Source of the DNA: Sphingomonas echinoides
Lineage (GTDB): Bacteria > Pseudomonadota > Alphaproteobacteria > Sphingomonadales > Sphingomonadaceae
Reading direction: 5' to 3'
Length of the DNA stretch: 64,000 bases
Assembly (NCBI RefSeq): GCF_029623395.1
Contig: NZ_JAPYKK010000007.1
Coordinates: 89,787-153,786 of the forward strand
Position numbers and translations under genes: made by a program
Notes under the pieces: generated by a model
The model's input: the letters and a program-made list of their open reading frames with translations, nothing else
The model's database searches: none
Told to the model about the DNA's origin: nothing
In this document: one piece after another, positions 8,353 to 18,159 of the stretch
How positions within the stretch are numbered: the stretch's first letter is position 1
Layout of the letters: each line of letters opens with the position of its first letter

Positions 8353-10536
8353 TCAGATCGTCTTGCTGATCCCGAACAGGAACCCGCGGCGCGCGCCGAA
8401 TTGCGGCGCCCCGACCCCGACCCCGGACCCGTCGCGGATCTGATAGACATGGTCGCCGACGTTGATGATGTCCGCGCGGATCTCGATCCCCGGCCCGGCG
8501 AAATTGTGGCTCGCGGTCAGGTTGAACACCGCATAGGCGGGAAGCTTGCCGCCGTTCGGAACGTCGCCGTCGCGGCGCAGCCCCGAGCCGTAGATCATCG
8601 ACCCGCCAAAGCGCGAATCGCGCAGGAAGCCCTGCTCGACCCGGTAGGACGCGCCCGCCGATCCGGTCCACGTCTGGTCATGATCGAGATAGATCGAGTT
8701 GGTCGTGATATACGCCAGGTCGGCCGGGTCGATGTTGAACTGCGACGAGACGATATTGCGGCCCTGCGCCTTGGCATAAGCGATGTTGCCGTACAGCGAG
8801 AGACCGTGCGCTGAGTAGCTGACGTTCCCCTCGACGCCCTTGATCGTGCCCCGCGCGTAGTTGAACGGCGTCAGGATGATCGGCGCGCCGAACTGCCCCT
8901 CGTCGAGCAGATTGTGCGATTTGCGATAGTATGCGTCGAGACCGACCGTGACGGCGGGGGTCAGCTTCCACTGGCCGCCGACGTCAAAATAGTCCTGCTT
9001 CTCGGCATAAGGCGTCGTCGCGAGCGGCGGATTGACGCCATCGTCGCCGGGCGCCTGCGCGCTCGTGCCGCGGTACAGCAGAACGCTGGTGGTCGCGACG
9101 TTGGTGAACGGCGGCGGCGAGAAATAGCGCGAATAGCCGGCGTGGAGCGCCAGCCCCGCGAGCGGGGTCAACACCGCGTTGACGCGCGGCGAGAAGGCGC
9201 TTTCGGACCGATAGCCGTTATAGGCATCGAACCGGCCGCCGAAGTTGACGACCAGCGGATCGGCGATCTTCCATTCGTCCTGCAGATACGCGCTGTAGGT
9301 CATCTCGGTCGCGGCGCCGTTGTCGATCACCGTGTCGGGCTCACCAAGCTGCGCGCCGGTCGGATCGAGCCGGAACAGCGCCGTCGACGTGCGGCTGTTG
9401 CTGCGATCGCGCGAGATGATGACGCCGCCGCGCAGCGTATGCGCCGGACTCAGCCGATACGCGCCCTCGACTTGCCCGCCGAAGGTGAAATCGCGCTTGA
9501 ACGCGCGCTGCGCCAAGCCGTTGAACAACAGCTCGCCGACCACGTCGGGCGTGTAGCGCAGCGCCGAGTACCGCGCGAACAGCGACGCCTGCAGCGTCAG
9601 CGGACCCGCATCGTGCAACAGGCTGGCGAGCGCGAACGCGGTCTGCTCGTGCTGGCGCTCGTCGAGGTCGTCGCTCAGGAAATCGCTGACGCCGCCGACG
9701 CTGTAGCCCTTGTCGGGGCGCAGCCCGCGCGGGTTGGGAATCTGGTAGCTCTGGTCGGCATAGCCGCCGATCAGCGAGACGCGGTTGTTCGCATCCAGCG
9801 TGTGATCGAGATAGACGAAGCCCTGATATTGATCGGTCTTGTCGTGGAGCGGGGTCCGCCCCGAATCGACCGGGTCGATCCCGTTGTTGCTGTGCTTGTA
9901 GCTGCCGGTGACGAAGTAATTCGTCTGCCCGGTCGATCCGCCATATTCGATGCTCGGCTGGATCGTGTCGTTGGTCCCGCCATAGATTTGCGCGACGCCG
10001 CTATTGTCGAAATGGTTCTTGGTCGTGATGTCGATGATGCCGGCGGTGCGCAGGCCGTATTGCGCGGGCAGCGCGCCGGTGCGCAGGTCGAACCGCTCGA
10101 CGATGCGCGGGGAAAGCGTCTGGCCAAACACCGAGACGCCTTCGGGCAGGATCGTGCCGTTGATGCGATATTGCAGGTTGTTGTGGTCGTCGCGGACGTG
10201 GAACTGGCCGCCGCCATCCTGCACGACGCCGGGCAATTGCAGCAGGATCTGGTTGAGCGGCAAATTGTCGCCGCCGGGCAGCGCCTTGATCTGCGCGCTG
10301 GTGATCGAATAGGTCGTCGCGCCCAGGCTCGGCTGGATCGACGCGCGCGCCGCATCGAGGCGCCCGGTCACGATGATGTCGGGACCCGCGGACTTGGTCG
10401 CGCCGGTTTGCCCGGAAACGTCGCCGGCAGACTCGGCGGTCGCCGGCGTCACCGTGGGGGCGGGCTCGGCGGCGAAGGCGGCAACGGGAAAAACCAGGGA
10501 CGCAGCGACGCTGCTCAACAGGAGATTTCGGAGCAT
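8353..10536 (-). CDS. TonB-dependent outer-membrane receptor
   Basis: A 727-residue receptor. The signal peptide is at about 1-22 (MLRNLLLSS...AAFAAEP). The plug domain (about 50-175) holds IIVTGRLD, a TonB-box-like start, and PGVVQDGGGQFHVR, LRTGALPAQYGLRTAGI. A long beta-barrel follows, ending GFLFGISKTI; the last residue is not aromatic as is usual. ATG 10536 is chosen because the signal peptide begins there, although an in-frame start lies 54 bases upstream. No TonB/ExbBD, regulator or substrate-processing gene is adjacent, so the ligand is unknown. Confidence 0.92.
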   Translation of the reverse strand: MLRNLLLSSVAASLVFPVAAFAAEPAPTVTPATAESAGDVSGQTGATKSAGPDIIVTGRLDAARASIQPSLGATTYSITSAQIKALPGGDNLPLNQILLQLPGVVQDGGGQFHVRDDHNNLQYRINGTILPEGVSVFGQTLSPRIVERFDLRTGALPAQYGLRTAGIIDITTKNHFDNSGVAQIYGGTNDTIQPSIEYGGSTGQTNYFVTGSYKHSNNGIDPVDSGRTPLHDKTDQYQGFVYLDHTLDANNRVSLIGGYADQSYQIPNPRGLRPDKGYSVGGVSDFLSDDLDERQHEQTAFALASLLHDAGPLTLQASLFARYSALRYTPDVVGELLFNGLAQRAFKRDFTFGGQVEGAYRLSPAHTLRGGVIISRDRSNSRTSTALFRLDPTGAQLGEPDTVIDNGAATEMTYSAYLQDEWKIADPLVVNFGGRFDAYNGYRSESAFSPRVNAVLTPLAGLALHAGYSRYFSPPPFTNVATTSVLLYRGTSAQAPGDDGVNPPLATTPYAEKQDYFDVGGQWKLTPAVTVGLDAYYRKSHNLLDEGQFGAPIILTPFNYARGTIKGVEGNVSYSAHGLSLYGNIAYAKAQGRNIVSSQFNIDPADLAYITTNSIYLDHDQTWTGSAGASYRVEQGFLRDSRFGGSMIYGSGLRRDGDVPNGGKLPAYAVFNLTASHNFAGPGIEIRADIINVGDHVYQIRDGSGVGVGAPQFGARRGFLFGISKTI

Positions 10537-10739
10537 TGGGGAGACGGCCTTTTCTAAGCACTTGGTCCTGTGCAGTGGCGACCCGTACATGTGATGAGAT
10601 AAAGTATCAAGACCAGCACATCGTCTCCCGGAACGATTTGGTCCTGACCCTTTGTCACGGGCCTTCCGGGATGCTGCCGCCAGTATCCTTGCCCCGTGAT
10701 GAACGGACCCCGTGATGACCGGATGTTACGGTGCGTGGA

Positions 10740-11054
10740 TCAGCGCGTCCCGCGCCACGTCACGATCGCGGCAAGCGCAACCGACGCCGCGATCGCGACG
10801 ATGGTCTCGCTGATCGAGTGGCTGTTCCACGCCCACAGCTCCAGCCCGGCATAGCCCGGCATGTTCGCCCGGCGACCGCCGCCGAACTGTTCGATCCACT
10901 GATATTCGCGCTGGGTGATCTCGCGCATCACGCACACCGCGCTGCCTGCGAAACAGCCAATCCACACCGACGCGCGCGACGGTGCCCCGAGCGCACGGCC
11001 GATCCCCCAACACGCGAGCTGGATGCCGATCGCGACGGGAACATGCGCAAACAT
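10740..11054 (-). CDS. Small hypothetical membrane protein downstream of kdsA
   Basis: A 104-residue protein with a hydrophobic N-terminal segment (VPVAIGIQLACWGIG), a polar middle (REITQREYQWIEQFGGGRR) and a second hydrophobic stretch near the C-terminus (TIVAIAASVALAAIV). It starts 35 bases after the kdsA stop on the same strand, so co-transcription is likely. I do not recognise the family. The start is not fixed by a strong ribosome site. Confidence 0.6.
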   Translation of the reverse strand: MFAHVPVAIGIQLACWGIGRALGAPSRASVWIGCFAGSAVCVMREITQREYQWIEQFGGGRRANMPGYAGLELWAWNSHSISETIVAIAASVALAAIVTWRGTR

Positions 11055-11089
11055 GCCGGGTCAACGCCTGCCGGGATCGCGCTGTTGCT

Positions 11090-11938
11090 TCAGGACCGGG
11101 GCTCGAGCCCGGCCTGCTTGACCAGCGCATCGATCCCGACGAGCTGCTCGAGCAACGCCTCGAGCTTGTCCAAAGGCCAGCTATTGGGGCCATCGGACAG
11201 CGCCTGGTCGGGATCGGGATGCGATTCGACGAACAGCCCCGAAATCCCCGCCGCCACCGCCGCGCGTGCCAGCACCGGTACGAATTCGCGCTGGCCGCCG
11301 GACCGATCGCCCTGCCCGCCCGGCAATTGCACCGAATGCGTCGCGTCGAACACCACCGGGCACCCGGTATCGCGCATGATCGCAAGGCTGCGCATGTCGG
11401 AGACGAGATTGTTGTAGCCGAAGCTCGCGCCGCGTTCGCACATCATGAAATTGTCGGTCGGCACACCGGCCGCCGCCGCCGCCGCGCGCGCCTTGTCCGC
11501 AACGTGCCGCATGTCGCCGGGGGCGAGGAACTGCCCCTTCTTGATGTTGACCGGCTTGCCGCACGCCGCGACCGCCGCGATGAAATCGGTCTGCCGCGCG
11601 AGGAACGCGGGGGTCTGCAACACGTCGACCACGTCCGCGACCATCTTGACCTGATCTTCGCTATGGACGTCGGTCAGGATCGGCAGGCCGGTTTCGGCGC
11701 GGACCTTCTCCAGGATGCGGAGACCTTCCTCGATCCCGGGGCCGCGGAACGACGCGCCCGAACTGCGGTTCGCCTTGTCGAACGAGCTTTTGTAGATCAG
11801 CAGGACCCCCAGCCGGTCCGCGATCGCGCGAAGCTGCGTTGCGGTAGAGAGCGCAAACGATTCGCTTTCGATGACGCACGGGCCGACGATGAAGAAGAGC
11901 GGCTCGGTCGGACCGATTTCCCGTCCACACAGACGCAT
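11090..11938 (-). CDS. kdsA: 3-deoxy-8-phosphooctulonate (Kdo-8-P) synthase
   Basis: A 282-residue cytosolic aldolase that condenses phosphoenolpyruvate with arabinose-5-phosphate to Kdo-8-phosphate. Diagnostic segments are [11 protein letters not shown] (about 15-25), [13 protein letters not shown], the PEP/A5P loop [14 protein letters not shown], and [12 protein letters not shown] near the C-terminus. GAAGKG-like purine-rich sequence (AAGGGAAAAA) precedes ATG 11938. It is divergent from the kpsF gene, which makes its substrate. Together with kdsB, kpsC and kpsS nearby it points to a Kdo capsule linker rather than lipopolysaccharide core; that is inference. Confidence 0.95.
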   Translation of the reverse strand: MRLCGREIGPTEPLFFIVGPCVIESESFALSTATQLRAIADRLGVLLIYKSSFDKANRSSGASFRGPGIEEGLRILEKVRAETGLPILTDVHSEDQVKMVADVVDVLQTPAFLARQTDFIAAVAACGKPVNIKKGQFLAPGDMRHVADKARAAAAAAGVPTDNFMMCERGASFGYNNLVSDMRSLAIMRDTGCPVVFDATHSVQLPGGQGDRSGGQREFVPVLARAAVAAGISGLFVESHPDPDQALSDGPNSWPLDKLEALLEQLVGIDALVKQAGLEPRS

Positions 11939-12094
11939 TACGCTTTTTCCCTTGCCATGTGGGGAGCCTATCTCTCTACCACGGCACCTTGCCGCAGTGC
12001 GGCGATCTGTGCCGTCGTTTGGCTGGAAGTCAACGCGATAACACTTTAGTTGTAGGCCGACTCTTACCGTGTCGCCTGGAACTGCGAGGAACAT

Positions 12095-13090
12095 ATGCAC
12101 GCAACCGCCGCTAAGGTCTTGGACGATTCGGGGCTGTTGTCCGCGCTTCGCACGACGCGGATCGAGATGGATGCGCTCCAATCGCTTTCCGAAGCGCTGC
12201 GGGTGGCCCCCCTCCGCGACAGTTTCCTGGAAGCCGTCGCAGCGCTTACCAGGCTTTCCGGTCGCCTGATCGTTACCGGCGTCGGCAAGAGCGGGCTGGT
12301 CGGTCGCAAGATCGCCGCGACGATGGCGTCCACCGGGACCCCGGCACTGTTCCTGCATTCCAGCGAGGCGAGCCACGGCGACCTCGGGATGATCAGCGTC
12401 GGTGACGTCGTGATGGCGCTGAGCTGGTCGGGCGAAACCGCCGAACTCGGCGCGATCATCACCTACTGCCGTCGATTCGGCGTCAAGCTGATCGTCGCGA
12501 CCGCACACCCGGAGAGCACCGCCGGGCGCGCCGCCGATATCTGCCTCGCGCTCCCGAAAGTGCGCGAGGCGTGCCCGAACGAACTCGCGCCGACCTCGTC
12601 GACCGTCGTCCAGTCGGTGCTGGGCGATGCGCTCGCGGTCGCGCTGACCGAGCAGCGCGGCTTCTCGCGGTCGGACTTTTTCGTGTTCCACCCGGGCGGG
12701 CGGCTCGGCGCGCAACTGACCACCGTCGCGCAATTGATGGCCGAAACCAGCGAGGTCCCCATGGTCCGCCTGACCGCGACGCTGCTGGACGCGACGATGG
12801 AAATGAGCCGCAAGCGCTACGGCTGCACCGCGGTGGTCGACAATCACGACCATCTGGTCGGCGTCTTCACCGACGGCGATCTTCGACGGTCTTTCGCGAG
12901 CGAGCGGCTCGGCGACAATATCGGCGAACACATGACGCCGACGCCGATCACCGTCACCCCCGATACGCTGACGTCGGATGCCCTGCGAATCCTCAACGAC
13001 AATGCCGTTTCGGTGCTGTTCGTCTGTGAGGATTCGCGGCTGGTCGGCGTGATTCACCTCCACGACATCCTGCGGGCAGGCGTTGTCTGA
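12095..13090 (+). CDS. kpsF: Arabinose-5-phosphate isomerase (KpsF/KdsD family)
   Basis: A 331-residue sugar isomerase that converts ribulose-5-phosphate to arabinose-5-phosphate, the first committed step to Kdo. The SIS domain (about 45-180) contains [16 protein letters not shown] and [11 protein letters not shown]. Two CBS domains follow (about 205-325), ending [24 protein letters not shown] lies 4 bases before ATG 12095. It is the first gene of a tightly packed plus-strand operon through 17345, with each junction overlapping by a few bases. The capsule context favours the KpsF name over KdsD. Confidence 0.94.
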   Translation: MHATAAKVLDDSGLLSALRTTRIEMDALQSLSEALRVAPLRDSFLEAVAALTRLSGRLIVTGVGKSGLVGRKIAATMASTGTPALFLHSSEASHGDLGMISVGDVVMALSWSGETAELGAIITYCRRFGVKLIVATAHPESTAGRAADICLALPKVREACPNELAPTSSTVVQSVLGDALAVALTEQRGFSRSDFFVFHPGGRLGAQLTTVAQLMAETSEVPMVRLTATLLDATMEMSRKRYGCTAVVDNHDHLVGVFTDGDLRRSFASERLGDNIGEHMTPTPITVTPDTLTSDALRILNDNAVSVLFVCEDSRLVGVIHLHDILRAGVV

Positions 13091-13922
13091 GCCCCCCGCC
13101 GACCTGGCTGCCGACCTGATCGTCGTTCCGGCCCGGTTCGGGTCGAGCCGCCTTCCGGGCAAACCCTTGATCGACATCGCCGGGCGCACGCTGTTGTCGC
13201 GCGTCGTCGCGATCGCGCGGGAAGGCGCGGCGCGCGCGGGGAACGTCGACGTCGTCGTCGCGACCGACGATTCGCGGATCCTCGACCACGCGCAAAGCCT
13301 CGGCTGCGCGGCAGTGATGACCGATCCGGCGATTTCCTCGGGCTCGGGCCGGGCCTGGGCGGTCGCGCGCGACCGCGTCGTCGCCCCGCCGATCATCGTC
13401 AACCTCCAGGGGGACGCACCATTCGTCCAGCCTGCGCTGATCGAGGCGCTGATCGCGGCCCTGCGCGGATCGTCCTGTTCGGTCGCCACCCCGGTGGTCC
13501 AGCTTCCCTGGCCAGCGCTCGATGCGATGCGCCAGCACAAGGCAGCGTCGCCGTTCAGCGGCACCACCTGCGCGCGTGGCGCCGACGGACGCGCCTTGTG
13601 GTTCTCGAAGGCGGTCATCCCCGCGATCCGCGACGAACAGCGATTGCGCGACACCGCCCCGCTGTCACCGGTGTTCCGCCACATCGGGCTGTACGCCTAT
13701 CGATTCGACGCGCTGCGTCGGTTCGAGGCGACGCCGCCGACGCAATACGAGCAAATCGAAGGGCTCGAGCAACTCCGCTTCCTCGAGACGGGCGAGGCGA
13801 TCCTGACCGTGGCGGCGGAGGCGATGCCGCACACCATGTCGGGGATCGACACGCCCGCCGACCTCGCGATGGCCGAGCGGTTGATCGCGGACCACGGCGA
13901 GCCGCAACTTTCATGGGTCTGA
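13083..13922 (+). CDS. kdsB: CMP-Kdo synthetase (KdsB/KpsU)
   Basis: A 279-residue nucleotidyltransferase that activates Kdo with CTP. It has the N-terminal [16 protein letters not shown] (about 14-29), the metal/nucleotide segment LQGDAPFV (canonical LQGDEP, here A replaces E) and [10 protein letters not shown]. The start is TTG at 13083, overlapping kpsF by 8 bases, which supports translational coupling and explains the weak start codon. The length is slightly above the usual 245-260 residues. Confidence 0.92.
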   Translation: MSEPPADLAADLIVVPARFGSSRLPGKPLIDIAGRTLLSRVVAIAREGAARAGNVDVVVATDDSRILDHAQSLGCAAVMTDPAISSGSGRAWAVARDRVVAPPIIVNLQGDAPFVQPALIEALIAALRGSSCSVATPVVQLPWPALDAMRQHKAASPFSGTTCARGADGRALWFSKAVIPAIRDEQRLRDTAPLSPVFRHIGLYAYRFDALRRFEATPPTQYEQIEGLEQLRFLETGEAILTVAAEAMPHTMSGIDTPADLAMAERLIADHGEPQLSWV

Positions 13923-14521
13923 GCGTCTTCATCGTCCGGCATGGCAACACCTTTGCAGCCGGAGAACCCGCGCGCCGGATCGGTGCGGCGACCGATCTTG
14001 CGCTCGTGGACAGCGGCGTCGTGCAGGCCGAAGCGCTGGGTCTTGCGTTCGCGCGGGGAGGAATCGGGTTTGATCGCGCGCTGGCCGCGCCGCTGCTGCG
14101 GACACGATCGACGATCGGCGGAATCCTGGCGCAACAGCCCGCTGCGCTGCTGGTGGAGCCGGCGGACTGGCTGACCGAAATCGACCACGGGCCGGACGAA
14201 GCCAGGCTCGAGTCCGAGGTGATCGACCGGATCGGCGAACCTGCACTGGCGCGCTGGGACCATGCGGCGGAGGCGCCCGACGGCTGGATCGTCGATGCGG
14301 AACGCCGGATCGCGGGATGGCGAGACCTGTTCGCCACCGCTGAGGGCCATGTTCTGATCGTGACGAGCAATGGCGCGGCGCGGTTCGCGCTGCTGGCTGA
14401 TCCGGCGCTTCAGCACCAGGCGGCTTCGCTGCCGTCGCTCAAGCTGCGGACCGGCGCGTACGGCGTGATCGAACGCGACACGGACGGCCTTCGGCTGGCC
14501 GCTTGGGACGTGCGTCCATGA
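13913..14521 (+). CDS. Histidine phosphatase superfamily protein in the Kdo operon
   Basis: A 202-residue phosphoglycerate-mutase-like phosphatase. The phosphohistidine motif is RHGNT at about residues 8-12; R and H contacts follow in LLRTRSTI. The C-terminal part carries HVLIVTSNGAARF, where the second catalytic His of the family is replaced by a serine/asparagine region, so activity may be altered. It overlaps kdsB by 10 bases and meets kpsC in an ATGA junction. Kdo-8-P must be dephosphorylated before CMP-Kdo is made, and no KdsC is seen here, so this is one candidate for that step; that is speculation. Confidence 0.82.
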   Translation: MGLSVFIVRHGNTFAAGEPARRIGAATDLALVDSGVVQAEALGLAFARGGIGFDRALAAPLLRTRSTIGGILAQQPAALLVEPADWLTEIDHGPDEARLESEVIDRIGEPALARWDHAAEAPDGWIVDAERRIAGWRDLFATAEGHVLIVTSNGAARFALLADPALQHQAASLPSLKLRTGAYGVIERDTDGLRLAAWDVRP

Positions 14522-16155
14522 CCACTCCCGCATTGCCCCCATTGCTGCGGGCGCCGCCCTTCCCCGGCGATACCGTGACGGTCACGCAGGAGGGCACGGC
14601 GCCGTCCCCGGACCTCGACGCCGATACGACCGACCGCCTGTTCGCGGAGATCCGCGCCGCGCGGGTCGGCGGATGTTTCTGGGGTACGCCAGCGCCGGCC
14701 CCGATCGCGGTCGTCCTGCGGACCCGCGAACCGCGCGAAGACGCAGCGGCCCGGGCGCTGCTCCCCGCCGCCGACCGCGCGACCGCGCAACGGGTCGCGC
14801 CGACCGCGCGTCGCGGCACGGTGCCGATCGATCCCTGGTCGCTCTTGACTGGCATGACCGCACTGGTCGCGCATGGCGACGACGACTGGGTCGCGCTGGC
14901 TGCCGTTGCCGGCGTGCGGGTGCATCTCCTGTCGGCGGGACGATTCGGCGCGCCTGGCGACGATGCCGACACGCTGCGCCGGACCGTCGCCCGGCATTTG
15001 GTGCAGACCCGCTACCGCGATCCGTTCACGGGCGAGCCGAGCGATCTGACCGCGACCGTCGCGACGCTTCGCGATTGGCGGCTGACGTTCGCGGGGAACC
15101 GAAATATCGTCGCAGGATGCGGTTTTTCGTGGTGGAAACGGCATGAAATTGCGCGATTCCTGTACACACCTGAACACGATCTGCGCTTTTTCCGGTCCGA
15201 ACGGCGAGCACTTGCCTATGCTGCGCGCGTCGGCGGGGCAGTTGCGATATGGCCCTCGCGGGTGTCCGCCGCAATGGTGGCGCAGGCCGCGGCGGATGCG
15301 ATTCCGCTCGTCCGGGTCGAGGACGGGTTCGTCCGCTCGGTCGGGCTCGGCAGTAATCTCGTTCCACCCTCGTCGGTTGCGGTCGACTGGCGCGGGATTC
15401 ACTACGACCCGAGCCGCGCGAGCGATCTCGAAACCCTGCTCGCCACCGCCGACTTCCCCCCCGAGATGCTCGCCCGCGCAGCGCGCTTACGCGACACGAT
15501 CCTGGCGGCGGGCATCAGCAAATATGGCAGCGATACAGTGCATTGCTTCCCGTCCCGCCAACCCGGACGCCGCTTGGTCCTCGTCCCCGGCCAGGTCGAG
15601 GACGACATGTCGGTGCGGCTCGGCGGGGATGGCCTCGCCAGCAACCTCGAATTGCTCCGCCGCACGCGCGAGCGCGAGCCCGACGCCGAAATCTGGTTCC
15701 GCCCGCATCCCGACGTCACCGCCGGCCACCGCGTCGGCGCGGTCTCGGAAGCAGATGCGCTGCGTTATGCCGACCGCGTCGTCGTGGGCGGGGGGATGGC
15801 ACCGCTGCTCGATCTCGTCGACGGCGTCCATGTGCTCACCTCGCTGACCGGGTTCGAGGCGTTGCTGCGCGGTCGCGACGTCACCTGCCACGGAACGCCC
15901 TTCTACGCCGGCTGGGGTGTCACCCGCGACCTCGGCCATGTCCCCGATCGCCGGGGGCGACCGCTGAGCGTGCTCGACCTGATCGCTGCGGTGCTGATCG
16001 CCTATCCACGCTACCTCGATCCGGCGACGAGCTTGCCCTGTTCGCCTGAAGTCCTGATCGGGCGGATGGGACAAGGCGCCACGCACAACCGGCTCGGCTG
16101 GGTCAGCCGGTTGCGCCAGGCGCAAGGTCGCCTGATGGGAGCCAAGACGTCGTGA
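14518..16155 (+). CDS. kpsC: KpsC-like capsular Kdo transferase with shortened first module
   Basis: A 545-residue protein of the capsule-synthesis (KpsC/LipA) family, which builds the poly-Kdo linker on a lipid. One complete module lies at about 235-535: VRVEDGFVRSVGLGS (265-279), PGQVEDDMSV (358-367), WFRPHPDV (393-400), TSLTGFEALLRG and GTPFYAGWG. E. coli KpsC is about 675 residues with two such modules. Here residues 100-215 look like the tail of a first module (YRDPFTGEPSDL beside YLDPATSLPCSP of the second), and its front half is missing. The ATG overlaps the previous stop (ATGA). Confidence 0.88.
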   Translation: MTTPALPPLLRAPPFPGDTVTVTQEGTAPSPDLDADTTDRLFAEIRAARVGGCFWGTPAPAPIAVVLRTREPREDAAARALLPAADRATAQRVAPTARRGTVPIDPWSLLTGMTALVAHGDDDWVALAAVAGVRVHLLSAGRFGAPGDDADTLRRTVARHLVQTRYRDPFTGEPSDLTATVATLRDWRLTFAGNRNIVAGCGFSWWKRHEIARFLYTPEHDLRFFRSERRALAYAARVGGAVAIWPSRVSAAMVAQAAADAIPLVRVEDGFVRSVGLGSNLVPPSSVAVDWRGIHYDPSRASDLETLLATADFPPEMLARAARLRDTILAAGISKYGSDTVHCFPSRQPGRRLVLVPGQVEDDMSVRLGGDGLASNLELLRRTREREPDAEIWFRPHPDVTAGHRVGAVSEADALRYADRVVVGGGMAPLLDLVDGVHVLTSLTGFEALLRGRDVTCHGTPFYAGWGVTRDLGHVPDRRGRPLSVLDLIAAVLIAYPRYLDPATSLPCSPEVLIGRMGQGATHNRLGWVSRLRQAQGRLMGAKTS

Positions 16156-17345
16156 CGAATCGCGTGATTCTCGATCTCTCGCGCCTGATCTCTCGCGCAC
16201 GTCACCACACCCCCTCGGGGGTGGATCGTGTGGAGATGGCTTATGCGCAAGGCTTGTCCGCATCGCTCGGAGACCGGCTCGATTTCGCCGCGGTGCATCC
16301 GCTCGCCGGCTACGGGCGGCTGTCGACGCAGACCGCGCTGCGCTATCTCGACTTGCTTGAACGGCGATGGGATTCGGAAGGCGGCGGGGTCGAGCAGCGC
16401 TCGCTGCGCGAGACCGTGCCGCTGCTGATGACGCTGCTGCCCAAGCCGGGGCGCCCGACGCCCGGCAGCGTTTATGTCCAAGCCTCGCCGCACCACCTCA
16501 CGCGCCCCGCGCTGGTCCAGCGGATCCTCGCGCGCGAACAGGCGCGGTTCCTGTGCCTGGTGCATGATCTTATTCCGATCGAATATCCCGAATATGCGCG
16601 CCCTGACGGCGCACGCCTGCATCAGCGCCGGATCGAGACGATCGCCGCGCATGCCGATGGCGTGATCGTCAATTCGGCTGCGACCGGTGTCTCGATGCGC
16701 CCCTGGATCGAGCGGAGCGGACGCGATGTCGCGATCCACGTCGCGTTGCTTGGCACCCAGATCATGCCGACGCCGACCACGCCGTTACCGGTCCCGGAGG
16801 TTCCCTATTTCCTGTGCGTCGGCACGATCGAGCCGCGCAAGAACCATCTCCTGCTGCTCAACCTGTGGCGGACCTTCGCCGAGACGTTGCCGCAGGCGGC
16901 GATCCCACGGCTCGTCATCGTCGGTCGGCGGGGATGGGAAAACGAGCAGGTCATCGACATGCTCGAACGCTGTCCGGCGCTGCGTGGCCATGTCGAGGAG
17001 CGCAACGGCTGTTCGGACCAACACCTCGATGCGCTGCTGCGCGGCGCGCGTGCGCTGGTGCTGCCGTCCTTTGCGGAAGGGTATGGCATGCCGGTCGCGG
17101 AAGCGCTCGCCGTGGGAACGCCGGTCATTTGCAGCGACTTGCCGGCATTGCGCGAAGCCGGCGATACCGTGCCCGACTTTCTCGATCCGCTTGATGGTCC
17201 GGCGTGGCGCGCCACGATCCTAGATCATTTCCACTGCGGACCGATGCGCGCTGCGCAAATGGAACGCCTACCCACGTATCGTGCGCCGAATTGGGAGCAG
17301 CATATCGCGATCGTCAACGCCGCGATCGACGGTCTGCAGCGCTGA
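16152..17345 (+). CDS. GT4-type glycosyltransferase
   Basis: A 397-residue glycosyltransferase of the GT-B fold, family 1/GT4. The donor-binding half includes YFLCVGTIEPRKNH (about 215-230) and the signature SFAEGYGMPVAEALAVGTPVI (about 302-322) with the two glutamates of the EX7E motif. HDLIPIEYPEY near residue 138 is typical of bacterial polysaccharide GT4 enzymes. The start is GTG at 16152, overlapping the kpsC stop. Its place as the last gene of the operon suggests it builds the capsule repeat unit or primes it after the Kdo linker; the sugar is unknown. Confidence 0.88.
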   Translation: MTNRVILDLSRLISRARHHTPSGVDRVEMAYAQGLSASLGDRLDFAAVHPLAGYGRLSTQTALRYLDLLERRWDSEGGGVEQRSLRETVPLLMTLLPKPGRPTPGSVYVQASPHHLTRPALVQRILAREQARFLCLVHDLIPIEYPEYARPDGARLHQRRIETIAAHADGVIVNSAATGVSMRPWIERSGRDVAIHVALLGTQIMPTPTTPLPVPEVPYFLCVGTIEPRKNHLLLLNLWRTFAETLPQAAIPRLVIVGRRGWENEQVIDMLERCPALRGHVEERNGCSDQHLDALLRGARALVLPSFAEGYGMPVAEALAVGTPVICSDLPALREAGDTVPDFLDPLDGPAWRATILDHFHCGPMRAAQMERLPTYRAPNWEQHIAIVNAAIDGLQR

Positions 17346-17358
17346 TCCGACGGCCGTG

Positions 17359-17381
17359 GACCGGGACCGCCGGTCCCGGTC
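17359..17381. terminator. Stem-loop between convergent genes
   Basis: GACCGGGACC-GCC-GGTCCCGGTC is a perfect 10-base stem with a 3-base loop. It lies between the ends of the glycosyltransferase and the hydroxylase, which converge, so it can serve both. It has no U-run, so intrinsic termination is likely but not certain. Confidence 0.6.
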
Positions 17382-17383
17382 GG

Positions 17384-17998
17384 CTAGGCGCGCGTCTTCT
17401 TTTGGATATATGTCCCGAACATGCGGTCCCACACGATCGCGGTGATCGCGAAATTGCCTTCTTCCTTGGCATGATGATGCCGGATGTGATGCTTGCGCAA
17501 GGCGCCCAGGATCTTCCCGCGCATCGGCAGCTGATGGCACGCATAGTGCGTCACGTCATAGACCACATAGCCGATCCCGAAGCCCAGAAAGAGCACCGAC
17601 CCCGGTTTGCCGATCAGTTCGACGAACAGCAGCCAGACCGCGCATGAAATCACCACGCTGACGAGCGGCGGCATGATGTTGCGATAGGGATCCCCGGGCA
17701 TGGAATGATGATTGCCATGCGCGATGAAGATCAGCTTCTGTCCCCATTCCGACTTGAACTTCAGGTGAAATATGAAGCGGTGCATGACATATTCGAACAG
17801 CGTCCAGATCAGCACGCCCGCCGCGACGAGCGCGAGCGACACACCCACGCTCGCCACGCCCCAGCTCGCGTAGACCGCGACGCCGAGGAAGATTGTCCAT
17901 GTCACCGCGAACGCCGCCGGCGAGATCACGGTGAAACGCTCCAGGAAATCGTTCTTGAAAAGCCGAATGCGGGGAACATCGGACCTGTAATTCATCAT
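17384..17998 (-). CDS. Fatty acid hydroxylase/sterol desaturase superfamily protein
   Basis: A 204-residue membrane di-iron enzyme. Histidine clusters characteristic of the superfamily are present: HRFIFH, HGNHHSMPGDP, HYACHQ and HHIRHHH, spread between hydrophobic segments (about 35-80 and 115-140). Relatives 2-hydroxylate fatty acyl chains of sphingolipids or related lipids. ATG 17998 follows GAGG at 7 bases; a second ATG follows at once. The gene sits inside the capsule locus and is divergent from an SDR gene. A role in making or tailoring the lipid that carries the capsule, or sphingolipid, is inference. Confidence 0.85.
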   Translation of the reverse strand: MMNYRSDVPRIRLFKNDFLERFTVISPAAFAVTWTIFLGVAVYASWGVASVGVSLALVAAGVLIWTLFEYVMHRFIFHLKFKSEWGQKLIFIAHGNHHSMPGDPYRNIMPPLVSVVISCAVWLLFVELIGKPGSVLFLGFGIGYVVYDVTHYACHQLPMRGKILGALRKHHIRHHHAKEEGNFAITAIVWDRMFGTYIQKKTRA

Positions 17999-18159
17999 CG
18001 GCAGGCCTCGCAAAGTCCCAGTCCAGTACGCACATTTGGAGAGAGCTATGGTCAGACCGAGCCCCCTTCTGTCAACCCGCAAAGCGGCAAGGTGCTGCAA
18101 TGCATCGATCAAGACAGGAAGTGTGTTCCTTGTGTCACGCATGGCGATAGAAGCCAGGA

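Noticed and set aside
8914..10557. A 547-codon plus-strand frame over the TonB receptor
   Set aside because: It is an antisense shadow; the receptor on the minus strand has a signal peptide, plug and barrel, and this frame has low-complexity Arg/Asp/Val-rich sequence.
11939..13684. Long minus-strand extension upstream of kdsA
   Set aside because: It covers kpsF and kdsB on the plus strand. KdsA begins at 11938 with its own ribosome site and the family N-terminus.
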